Source: Siphonodentalium dalli (Eukaryota; Mollusca; Scaphopoda; Gadilida; Siphonodentaliidae). From it: DNA of 64,000 nucleotides. Each line of letters begins with the position of its first letter. The first letter of the stretch is position 1. The notes below the pieces were generated by a model. It did no database searches and was not told the DNA's origin. It saw nothing but the letters and a program-made list of their open reading frames with translations. The translations under genes were made by a program, and so were the position numbers. The stretch spans positions 130,529,282 to 130,593,281 of the forward strand of contig CP136062.1 of NCBI GenBank assembly GCA_032622095.1, read 5' to 3'. Positions 11,792 to 22,084 of the stretch are shown here, in pieces.

Positions 11792-12729
11792 TAGAAATTA
11801 TTCAGCACTTATATTATCTCTTCGTCATATCCTTTCGTCATACTGTCGCCTGGTAATTTATCCTGAATAGGTAACAAAAATATTACCCTACTAGGAATTT
11901 CCGCTTTGAAGGGAATCGGATAGTGGACAATAGTACTATGTTAGTGTACTACAGTGTACGCAACGTTATTGTGATGTCAAAAATATAAATGTGTATTATT
12001 TATCAACGGCTGACAAAGTTCTAGTTCTCAAATACAGATGATGATGATGATGATGATAAACATAATTATCAATTGCTTTCGATGATTACGTCACATAGTT
12101 ACAGCTTACTGGGGTTTTAACCCATTGGAGAGTATCTGTAACGCCATATACATGACGTCATGAGTAAATTTAACATCTACGTCATAGCAATAATTATTGA
12201 CAAGTTCTGATCAAAAGGTAGTCTCGTACCTGGCTCAGACACTCCGCTCACTGTTCCGTCCAACTCCACGACGTAACGCTTCCACCGTCGCTACTTGCCG
12301 GAACGTTGAGCCTTAAGTAGCGTAGTGGAGGTTGAGCGCTAGGAACGAGTCCAGTCAAAAGGGTCCAATAATTCGTTTTAAATTTATGTGCATTTTTTGT
12401 TAACGTGCGTTATCATAATAGATTGCACGTATACATTTGGGACATTATATTAATCAAAATAACTCCTATACAAATCATTTATAAATCAGATGATTTATTG
12501 AAGTTATGGCTACATAAAATAACACTTCCTGAAACGACATATATGTCGTTCTACTCCTCAACCGATGAACGAAATATATGTCGTTCTATTCGCCAAAGGG
12601 TTAATAGGCCCGAATCACCTCGTGAATTGATTACTACAATAATGTCCACAGGGGTATAGCAACATACGAGACTAGGCTGGTTGATATATCGTGTGTCAGG
12701 ATTTAATGATGGAAACAACTTAACGTGTC
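11792..12729. other. No gene recognised; minor repeats
   Basis: Holds a GAT trinucleotide run at about 12037 to 12056 and a direct repeat of ATATATGTCGTTCTA at about 12539 and 12576. A GC-richer patch at about 12220 to 12350 has loosely complementary halves. No coding signal. Confidence 0.4.
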
Positions 12730-13150
12730 AAATATAGGGAATTAACGTTAGCATTACATTCAGATTAGATATGTTTCTAGCCGTTTATATCAACCAATCT
12801 CCATTGTCGTTAACAATACTATCAAAGTAAATATGAGTCTAGCCGTCGAAATAACTCAACTATCATTGTCGGTAACGTTACACTCATTTTATATATGAAT
12901 ATGTGTGTTGATATCAACCACACGCCATTGTTGTCAATATTACATTTCGATTAGATATGAGTCTGGTCGCTAAGATCACCCCTCTCCATTGCATTACCAT
13001 TAAATTCAAATTAAATGAGTTTGACAGTGGAGATCAACCAATATACACTACCATTGTATTCATATTGGATAGCCAGGGCGTTGCGATTAAACCGTCTCCA
13101 TTATGGTTACCGCTGCATTCAGATTGTATATCAACCATCTACATTGTCCT
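12730..13150 (+). repeat. Diverged ~60 bp minisatellite
   Basis: About seven imperfect monomers with the consensus order ATATGAGTCTAGCCG, GATATCAACCA, TCTCCATTGTCGTTAAC, GTTACATTCAGATTAG. Landmarks recur near 12767, 12830, 12896, 12954, 13012 and 13067, spacing 55 to 66 bases. Decay increases to the right. The open frame at 12957-13280 lies mostly in this array and is a by-product of it. Confidence 0.6.
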
Positions 13151-13257
13151 CTGGATACCTGAGCGGGTTGTAATTATTAGGACAGCCACTAAGATGCCTC
13201 GGCCTTTCCGTATATCAAATATCTGGGTATCACGAGGTAATGTAAGTAAATGCACAT

Positions 13258-13390
13258 TTAGATACCTTGTTACCGTCTAGTCTGCAGATACTCCGAAGAT
13301 GCTATAGAATGGCTATAAAACTGGGACAGAAAAATATTCAACTACGTGTACCATTTAAGCAATTTTATTCACGGCAGTGCACCAATAACC
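13258..13390 (+). repeat. Duplicated segment, left part (copy 1)
   Basis: Aligns with 15888-16040: shared GTCTAGTCTG-AGATAC, ATTCAACT-GTGTAC and TCACGGCAGTG. Together with 13745-13935 it forms one segment interrupted by the element at 13391-13744. The second copy at 15.9 kb lacks that element. Confidence 0.65.
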
Positions 13391-13744
13391 CAACATAACC
13401 TCGCGGAAATACGCATCAAATCGACCTATAATGTGAAATAGGTACATGATGTGATTATTTTATTCTGAAATAAGTAGATAATGGACTATTACTCGTTATT
13501 TAGTTTTATGGCAGCGGGCCACAGTGAAAGCAGATGTTAAAGGGCACACACCTGAAGAGCCGTGAGTTTGCCCATTTGTGTCTTTGTGCGCAAATAATCT
13601 GCTTAGAATCGCCTTATTATGTGTCGAAAATGTGACTAAAATCTTCTAATTTTCAGCCCATTATCGACTCAAAACATAAAAGTGACGATTCTAAGCAGAT
13701 TATCAACCTAAAACAAGTTCTATTATAAGCAGATAATGTGCGGG
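13391..13744 (+). mobile_element. Dispersed ~400 bp non-autonomous element, copy B
   Basis: Same family and orientation as 1465-1861: AACATAACCTCGCGGAAATACGC, CGACCTATAATGTGA, GGCAGCGGGCCACAGTG, CCCATTTGTG, TTTTCAGCCCATTATCGACTC and a terminal GCAGATAATGTGCGGG. It sits inside a locally duplicated segment; the sister at 15.9 to 16.25 kb runs from GGCAGTG straight to TTACCAC without it, which fixes the insertion limits to within about 15 bases. Confidence 0.75.
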
Positions 13745-13935
13745 TTTACCACTTGACAACGCCTTGTAACTTTTCACACTTTTTCTGAATGAACGGCCCC
13801 ATTATACATACACATGTATGTGCAAATAAAAGACTGATGGTTGTTTCATAACAATTGGTGGCGAATGTTATCAGCGTTCGAACATGCATGCCATTTTAAA
13901 ATACTTAGCGTTTGAACGGAATATGCCCAAAGAAT
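13745..13935 (+). repeat. Duplicated segment, right part (copy 1)
   Basis: Aligns with 16035-16235: TTACCAC-TTGACAA-GCC, the CATACACATGTATGTG / CGTACATATTCATGTG pair, ATGGTTGTT, TTCGA-CATGC and ATTTT-AA-AC-CTTAG are in the same order in both. Confidence 0.6.
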
Positions 13936-14029
13936 CTGGCGTAGTCCGAGTAAAATCGGTCTCGTGCAAGATTTATGCAAGATGCTTCACCCGCAAAGAC
14001 AAAATTTGGTGTATTTATATGTATATATG

Positions 14030-14345
14030 TATATATTAAAGGGCATAGGAGCTGTCTATCTGTATGTCCATTTGTCTGTTCGCAACTGTTCTCCAATACC
14101 CCTGGACCGATTCCAATTAAATTAGGTGTGGTGATTCGTGTGTTATAACGGCGTTAGGTTTAAAAAAAATTGATTTAAAAATAAGAAAATATAATTTTTG
14201 TTAAATGAAAAAATTGTGTTAAATTGAGTAAGGAGTTGAATCTAAATGGAAACAAAATTTAAAAATTTAGATTAACATTTGTTTGTTTTAAATTTAATTA
14301 ACTTTTTTATTAAATTAAAATGTTCAAATGATCAAAATGTGCACA
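14030..14345 (+). repeat. Probable dispersed repeat with AT-rich tail
   Basis: Text CTGTATGTCCATTTGTCTGTTCGC, then a CTGGACCGATTCCAATTAAATT-type phrase, resembles a widespread invertebrate repeat that encodes nothing. It is followed by about 180 bases of nearly pure A/T made of AAATT and TTAAA words. Boundaries are not clear. Confidence 0.35.
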
Positions 14346-14497
14346 AAGCCCCTCTGGCGTTGAATAAAGTCTCCATAATCGAGTCAATCCTGGACCAAGA
14401 GGCCAGTCAAGTAAAGGCAATTTGCTTATGAGTGCACACCATAAGCGGCATCTGAACTGTTGGAAGTGGGTAACCATGCAGAGGAACAGCTTTTAAT

Positions 14498-14650
14498 CAA
14501 GAAATATATTACATGCGTTGATTTTTTGTTCAATGTCATAAATGTCCCGCCATGCAGCAAATCAATAAGGTTCCCAGGTTTTGAACTGGTAGAATATTAT
14601 GGGAATTTATGGGCGTAGCCAGAGTAGAGTTTTGTGGCTGAATCTACATC
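14498..14650 (+). repeat. Paralogue of the 58.6-61.7 kb element arm (empty site)
   Basis: Matches 59020-59143 joined to 61667-61698: AAGAAATATATT, GGTTCCCAGGTTTTG, ACT-GTAGAA, GGGCGTAGCCAGAGTAGAG. It runs without interruption across the point where the 59144-61666 element is inserted in the other copy, so it works as an unoccupied site. Confidence 0.65.
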
Positions 14651-15018
14651 AAAATAAGTTATAAAATTTGACTCATATAGCAATATAAGTTTAGGATTGC
14701 AAACTATGTGTATAGCATATCTTGTCATGCAATAGCATCGTTTTGGTGTCAAAATTAAAACGTTGAACCCTTCAAATGTATTCGTAGAAAACACCAGTAA
14801 TTGTGATTGCCACAAGCCAAACAAAACAAACAACGAGATAGTTGTAAAAATCATATATTTAGGAACATGTCCATATCTGAGAAAAGCTCGCGTGCGAATG
14901 AATCAACTGTGACATGATAACACCAGTCGGCAGTCGCCATTTAGACACGCCCTCATTCGAGATTATTTACAGCTTTGACTGATTGTTTGACAATTCTAAA
15001 CCGCGATGAAGAAAAGAC
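14651..15018. other. No gene recognised
   Basis: AT-rich with one 85-codon minus-strand frame lacking any domain. Confidence 0.4.
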
Positions 15019-15456
15019 GGATTCGTCATCTCAAGTTTAGCCTCGATAAAGCTGGTTTAGTTGGACCGCCGAATTAGATGGTTTAGTTGCCGGTTTAAGC
15101 TTATAAAACGCAAAAACAATATTGAAATTGACAAAAACTTATCCCCATACGCTGTATATGTGTGACGGCTTCTCGCTTATAAATATCCAATCAAATTATG
15201 ACCGCTGTCGTAATTATTGATTTTCGCAATCAATAAAACGAGGCGGTCCGCATTAGGAAAGTACGTTTAATTATCTCGACGATACAGAGACACTACTGCT
15301 AAACCACTGGTCTGGCGAGACCAGGTTTAAACCAGAGATGACGAATGCGTCACTTAGACCTGCGGATTCGGGTTTAAACCACGGATTTTGCTGACTCACG
15401 GCGGTTTAAACCTAGAGGTTTACGTAGACCAGATTTAAACCTGAGATGACGAATCC
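15019..15456. mobile_element. TIR element with TTTAAACC words, copy 1
   Basis: Inverted ends GGATTCGTCATCTCA-GTTTA (15019) and its complement ending at 15456. Subterminal GGTTTAAACC-type words recur at about 15326, 15390, 15409 and 15433, with CTGGTTTAG at the left end. A partial second copy in the opposite orientation lies at 52178-52333. No protein is encoded, so non-autonomous. No target duplication was resolved. Confidence 0.6.
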
Positions 15457-15568
15457 GGCCTATACATCGGAGTGGTCTATTATTCATTTAAATGGTGTTA
15501 GTTAAGAATATTTTAGGAGACCACAGCCAAACGAACTGATAGTATACGTGCATACAGAAGAATTCAAA

Positions 15569-15669
15569 CTCATTGGTGGGAAATGTTCAGATAATAAGTT
15601 CAGCAAACGCTCTGTAATTTGTTGAACTCAATATCTGAACATTCCCTGAGGGAACTTCTCGTCAATGAG
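15569..15669. mobile_element. Small palindromic MITE, copy 2
   Basis: Ends CTCATTGGTGGG / ...TCGTCAATGAG with core AAATGTTCAGATAATAAGTTCAGCAAA and complementary TTTGTTGAACTCAATATCTGAACATT. Same family as 11706-11791. The extra CCTGAGGGAACTTC near the right end is partly self-complementary. Confidence 0.6.
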
Positions 15670-15887
15670 TATTAAGTATAGAAATAATAAACCTACCAAA
15701 TATACGGCATTCAATGCATTGTCATTAATAGTGTGGCTAGATTCGAGTTCAGCCCACCGCATGGGATAACACAGCTCCTTTGACCTCTGCATACACGGTG
15801 CCTTAAAATCCTTCATTGTGACAGCAACTAAGGAGCATCAGCTTTGCTCTGTATCACGTATGAGTATCACCAGGCCCAGAATGTACA

Positions 15888-16250
15888 GAGTTAATCACGT
15901 TGTCATCGTCTAGTCTGTAGATACAGCGAATTCGGTATTGAAGGGCTATACAAGATCATACAATGGCGATACAAAATAGCAGAAATTCAACTCTGTGTAC
16001 TCGTTCGGCCATTATCCTCACGGCAGTGTTGCATTTACCACATTTGACAAAGCCATGTATCATATCCCACTTTGTCCGATAAGAATGACCCGATTATTGT
16101 TTTCACGTACATATTCATGTGTAAAGAAAATATGTATGGTTGTTACAGAGCTTAAGGATGCATAGTGAGAGCTCCAGTTTTCGACATGCTATTTTGAAGA
16201 CACTTAGAATACTACGTATGAACCGGATATTTGAGCAGTAATTCTGACCT
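15888..16250 (+). repeat. Duplicated segment, copy 2 (unoccupied)
   Basis: Sister of 13258-13390 plus 13745-13935, about 2.6 kb downstream in the same orientation. It lacks the element inserted in copy 1. Divergence is high, so the duplication is old. Confidence 0.6.
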
Positions 16251-19200
16251 ATTTGAGTGAAAACCTGTCCGTAGAACCGGTTAATTGTCGTTACTCACCT
16301 ACACAGTGTGTTGGTACCTCCCTGTGTCGCGATTATCCAGACAAATGTCTCTCAATACATAGGACACACTAATAATGGTTCGATAGCAAAACCAGCAAGA
16401 GGTTTTCCAAACAAAGAAAGTCGGGAGATGATTTAGTCGATTACATGCTTTCCCGGTGTGAGATCATATTGGTTATTTGCTAATTATTGTGCACAGGAAC
16501 TGCACCAGTGTGGCCTTTATCCTTATCGCATCCCGTTGGGGGCGATCAATCACACCCAATCGGGCAGAAAACAAAATCATCTCCCTTTAATATGGACGTT
16601 GATGCTTAATTCGAAAAACGCTATGTGGGAATCAACAGTTCGCAATTTGTACTCTTCTTTGAGACTACGTCCACTTGTAGAACTAGCAAATGACGTACAA
16701 ACGGCATCATCCAATCAATGGCCGTCACTTTTCATAAGGCAACTAGTTTAACATGAATGATGAATCGCATTTTGTGGAAGGCACATTGCACGGTGCCAAT
16801 CTACGTCTCATTTCAAGCTAGCATATAGATCTTCCCGCTTCGAAAGGTATCGATCTTAGACCAGTCGTCTCTAATTGATTAGCGACAAGTCTGAGCCAAA
16901 TTTGGGTATTTATTGTAAATAATACATAACGTGGAAATTGCGGGTCACGTCTGGTTTATAATATCCGACAGTTTGGCTCCAAAGACGGCTATGTTGTCAC
17001 GCACGGTTGCACGAACAAAAATACAGTCGCGGAAATAACCCACTGCCTCTGTATGTCTTTCTTGAATCCACTTAACAATATATCCAAAAGAAGAAATATA
17101 CTCAAACCATCTCATGTGAAATACGATGTATAGTTTACGGAGAACAGTATAGTCTTCAAACTTCCCCCGGATAAAATTTGAAATGACCGGCGTTGTAACA
17201 AAACGCTATTGAGATTCCCGATCAGTTGATTCGGGTTCAACAATAATGCGTCTATGAAAGTCCTTATGAAAGTCGCTGATATAACAATCGCTTAATCGAC
17301 TAAAGGTCTATGCACGTAAAAACGAACGAGAAGTGTGTCAAAACAATAGTGTTATGACAAAACGTTGATTCGTATCGTGCCATATGTGATGCGCCGTAAG
17401 AACGGTGAATACTACCTTAATCCGATAGCCTAAAGTTTCACATCGTATGTGTCTGGTCGAGACCTTAGAAACACTCGTCAAACAATCAGGTCGAGTATGT
17501 CATTCCCGGAACCATCAAATACACTCAACATTAGAAGCCACAATGTGTATATTTACGTCTACGTTTTGTAGTCACGTGCTCCGCGACGTCATCGAAATAT
17601 GTAGTCCAATTTGTCAACGCAACATTTGGCTGATGCATGGTTTTCAATAAATATCGAAATTGTCATAACCACCTCTGTCATAATGTTAAGGGATAGTTTA
17701 TTACGCAACAGGGAGACGATGAAGACCAACATATATGTTGGCCGACTTTATCTTCCACATCTCCTGGAAGGAATAAAATAAGACTGGATGATTGAGTAAT
17801 TCAGTGAATTCAGTTCTGGCCGCTCTTCGGTGATAACCACTGATGCTGATACCAATACATTATACTCTAAATACAGTGTAATGGGTACCTGCATTGTGAG
17901 ACACATATTTGTCGTGTCATCAAACCAACGAGTGCGATACGTAGTTTTATGTCGGAGATATGGAGACCATGTCGTGGGAAGTATCACATAAACAATTAGT
18001 TGGCGTTAGCTGCTTTTGTGCCGAATGCATATGGTGTTTCAAGTCTGGCCATTGACCAGACAATTGCAAGAATAAGGAAATTATCTGTGTGACAGATGCC
18101 CCATTCTGGTTGTGGTCACAACAACTATTTCAAAACAAATGTTGCAACTGTCAGAGTTTCATGTATCATTATACAGAAATTTCAGGCAAATAAAAAATAA
18201 TCGCACGACAATGCTAGATGACAACCAGACAAAGCTATTATGCTGATGCCATAACACATACTGCTGTATTATATACACCAGGATAAACTCAAGTGAAAGA
18301 AAGATAACTGTTCCAGTTATGTGCATTTTGCGGAAGATACGAGTCCGTCACAGACATCTGACCAGACTGTAACAACTACAGGATCATCTACATGTAAACA
18401 CTTTTGTGTAAACACTTTGGTACAATCTGCGCATCGCAACAATAAAACAGAGAAAACAAGAGCAATACTCCCGTTGGCTTGTTTCAAATTGCAGTTCAGA
18501 AAGATTCCATAACTTGGAGCTGACACACGAATAAAATTAAAATGATAAGTTAAAAAATGGCACATACGTCTGGTGAGATTAATTTGACCGATGCCCGATT
18601 CAAGTGAGGTTTGTAATTTGAGCAAATTCAACCACATAAGAATTATGTTTCATGGTAATCAACCAAATAACAGCTATCAACAGGAAATCAAGAAAAATTC
18701 CAAAGTAAAAAAAAGTCCGCAGCTCTAGAACAAATGTTGGACAGAACCGAAAATCACGTTGATCGGTATTTTATGGCGGTAAAACAACATACCCAATTTC
18801 ATTCCGTTCTGTAAACATTAATAGTCCAGGCAAAAATGGGCTTAGTTGTCGCACCGAGAGGGAATTTATGAGACCTACATTTTTGGTTAGCATAATCACT
18901 AATCTTTCAGAATCCATATGTTGGATTTGTCATGTAAGTGTACTTTCTTCTCGCCGCTTGGTTTTCTTGGGACACCTGATGAAAAATATCGGTCAGTTTT
19001 TAAATAAAGCCGATATAGTTGGCAGAGTATATTCACGCAGAAGAGATATTTGTCCCGTTTTTATACCTGAGAATAGGGCGATGACCAGAGTAAAGTAATC
19101 CATGTAAGTATTAAATCACGGATGACAGTCATGGAGTCATGCGGCATCAAATAACTTTTAGGGTGAGAAGAATATGACGATTCACACAAAACGTTGTATT

Positions 19201-19330
19201 TAGTTTCCGATAACACCTAAAGCAAGATTGCTATGCCCAATTAGTTTATGTGGAAACAACTACTGTATATTAGCTATATTATAGTATATCATTATTCGCT
19301 TTAGACCGCACTATTTGTTCTCATAAGTAG
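16251..19330. other. No gene recognised
   Basis: Three kilobases with no frame above about 105 codons that shows a domain and no repeat shared with the rest of the window. The 16458-16751 (+) frame and the 18317-18637 (-) frame have no features supporting translation. Confidence 0.4.
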
Positions 19331-19387
19331 AAAAATCCACCCTCCCCAAAAGCCAAGAGCTGTCATGCTGTGGCATAAGGCATACAT

Positions 19388-19760
19388 GACACACACGATA
19401 ACTTGCCAAATGGTGTAACTGACACAACGACCGTTGTCTAATATATTTGTATCTACAGACACGAACATTAAAATATAAAAATGTATATAATGTATCTCCT
19501 GACTCGAATTTATTATCAATTAAATATAAATTTCAAGGGAAGGAAAAAAAGAAAAGGAAGTGGTGTGCGTGGAGGTAATTAGTGTTTACGGCAATTTCAT
19601 GCCATCTTGGACTACAAAATGGCCTACTGGGTCCCAATATAGCTGACAATATGGTGGCCGTTATGTGGGTCGAAATTGTGAAATATGTAAGAACACACGA
19701 TTACATGCCATTGATGCCAATTGGCTTAACTAGCACAACGGTTGTTGATAAACTGCCAAA
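19388..19760 (+). repeat. Two diverged copies of a ~60 bp unit
   Basis: ACACACGATAACTTGCC followed by GTGTAACTGACACAACG at about 19392 to 19430 resembles ACACACGATTACATGCC followed by GCTTAACTAGCACAACG at about 19693 to 19740, both then reading GNNGTTGT. Direct orientation, about 300 bases apart. Confidence 0.4.
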
Positions 19761-19802
19761 CTGTGGGTTAATATATAGATAAAATATTGATCCGTTATTT
19801 TG

Positions 19803-19935
19803 CAAAGTAATGCATTACCAATACCAATAATTGTCATTTTCTGCCATTACAATTACCATTACAATTACTTTCAAAATAAGAAGTAAGCATTACCATTACT
19901 TTCAAATGTAATGCATTACAATTACCATTACTTGG
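19803..19935 (+). repeat. ATTACC/GTAATG-rich repeat
   Basis: Short words AAGTAATGCATTACC, CCATTACAATTACC and ATGTAATGCATTACA recur, in part inverted around GTAATGCATTAC. Similar arrays often mark hAT-type element ends, but no 8 bp target duplication was found. Confidence 0.4.
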
Positions 19936-20672
19936 AGGTTTTTTTTAGACTTCGTTTGGAGTTTTCCTCCTATCCTAAAACATCTATATCTCCAACCCTA
20001 CTTTTAGTTTAACCACTTGTTCTATTGTAAATGAACGTTTTAACAAAAATATAAGTTTTCATCATGTGCTACTGATTGGATGAGATAATGGTAGAGTAAT
20101 GTCCTTTGTCATAAGCAATATAAGCAATTGCAATATATATACTAAAGAGACAATCCCTACGCAATGGAATGCTACCTTATTTTGGCCTTAGGTAAATGAC
20201 AATATGTTTCCCCAATATACTGTACTGATATAACATATGATTATATAGAGAATATCAACACTTTTGGAAATAGAGATATTAGATATGGGAATTATCTCAT
20301 GAGTGATGAACAAAATATGAATTTCCACGATAATGACCATATCCATCCAAAAAAGTATAGATGTTCTGTTTATTATAAACCCCGCTCAGTTAGCCCATGG
20401 CTCAACTCGAAAGAAGAGAAAAAAGTTAAAATTTGTAAACCCAAGAACAGCCATGGTAGTGAGTGTGTCCATATATATATATATATTTCCATGTTCTGAG
20501 ATTGGTTGAGAGATAAAGCGGGCTAAAATGATAGTATGTTTAACAAAAACAATTAATTAATCACATATTTGTTTTCAATCAATCTGAACACTCAGGGATT
20601 TTTAGCGCAGTCTTCCATCAAGAAACCAAATCACTTTAAATTTTAGCGCAGATGGATACGAATGAGATTAAT
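19936..20672. other. No gene recognised
   Basis: AT-rich, with a short TA dinucleotide run at about 20473 to 20486. No coding signal. Confidence 0.45.
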
Positions 20673-20827
20673 ATTATCCATCATGACCTGGGGTGTGGGA
20701 TGGAAAAATCTCACCCGAGGGGCCATATATTTGGCTCGGACACGAGGCTTGCCGAGTGTCCGGACCAAATATTTGGCCCCGAGGGTGAGATTTTTCCATG
20801 CCCACATCCCAGGTCATGATGGATAAT
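20673..20827. repeat. 155 bp near-perfect palindrome
   Basis: Arms of about 70 bases (starting ATTATCCATCATGACCTGGG and ending in its complement) meet around a short centre GAGGCTTGCCGA. Mismatches are few. The arm contains CCGAGGGGCCATATATTTGG. It resembles a foldback MITE, though no other copy is in the window and no target duplication is obvious. Such a sequence can extrude as a cruciform. Confidence 0.8.
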
Positions 20828-21700
20828 TTTTCTCCCAACCCAAGAGCCTCACATTCCGATTTTGTGTTTATACCAATCTTTGGTACATTCCAGTAGCTTC
20901 GTAACGGTACATCTGGGGAGAAACCTGATGCGATATTCGTGATTATCTGGGATGGTTTCGGTATATACTGTAAAGACAAAGCGCGTTACCCGTGCGCGCA
21001 GGGTTAATACGTTAGAGTGAAATCGACATGACATGGTCTGGTGAAGTCGACATGAATACGTCACATCGTTGCACCTGCATAGATTCCAAGAAACGCGAGT
21101 ATTGATATGAAGTATATACAACTAGACTAATCGTGTTTGTCATGGGAAATGTCCATATCGGTACCATTAGAAAAGGAAACATATGTATATATGACAGACA
21201 AATGTTAGTTAGACGCGTTCGTCGATTTATTGCTACGATGACAACTGCTCGAATGTGGAACTATTTCGTTCGTCATTTGTGAAGCGGATATCGTATACGT
21301 GTTACAAAATGTGCAAATCAAATTAGTCGTTTAACTTGCATGTTATGCAACTCTGCGTCTACAAGTGATGTTATGCTGAAGGTTCTTCGCGATTATCATG
21401 TTGGAGGCTTATCCCCATTTGTATTAGCGTCCACGAATTCGTCCGTATTTATTTACTTGAAACGTGAAGCTTATTTCATAATCAAATAAGTTCCATATGA
21501 ACCTAAGTGAATATTTAGGTCATATATGAACCCATCTGCATGAGGATCTGTTGAATAAACTCAATCAATCTACCATTGTTGCAGATAGATACTCAACTTG
21601 GTGCTCGATCTTTACAATACAATGATAATAAAACTAACAGTAACCCTCAAAATCAACTCCACACAGTAGAAATTATGCAACAAAAGCTGTGACAAGGAAA
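20828..21700. other. No gene recognised
   Basis: No coding signal or shared repeat. Frames on the minus strand just right of the palindrome are chance. Confidence 0.4.
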
Positions 21701-21706
21701 TTAGCT

Positions 21707-22080
21707 CTTTCTGTCACTGCACAATAAATATCTTCTATCCATTAAGGAATTATGGGATTATGGATTTACTGCTGTTCGTGTAGATAATATTAAATATGTA
21801 TTGGTCATGAATGAACTAATTAGCTGCATTTATGAAGGTAACACATCCATATACCAATTAAACATTAAGCCATATGATCAATTTTTAAATAATCTCCACT
21901 GGGGAATGCGATATCATTGGAACAATGTTAGATAAATATGACCATGATATCATACAATCAAAACGTTCATTATTGCCAATAATTCATTATGTTGGGCGCA
22001 AGCATCATTCAACAATAACGTATAGGATCATTGCATTATCCTAAGTAGGCGCCCAATTCGTGAATTGTCAGAAAATCTCA
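21707..22080 (+). other. Possible coding relic, unidentified
   Basis: One frame is open for about 78 codons ending at about 21941 (containing IKELWDYGFTAVRVDN) and a second continues after a frame change with DKYDHDIIQSKRSLLPIIHY to about 22040. Composition looks more protein-like than neighbouring frames. I do not recognise the family. It may be decayed transposon coding sequence or chance. Confidence 0.2.
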
Positions 22081-22084
22081 AATT

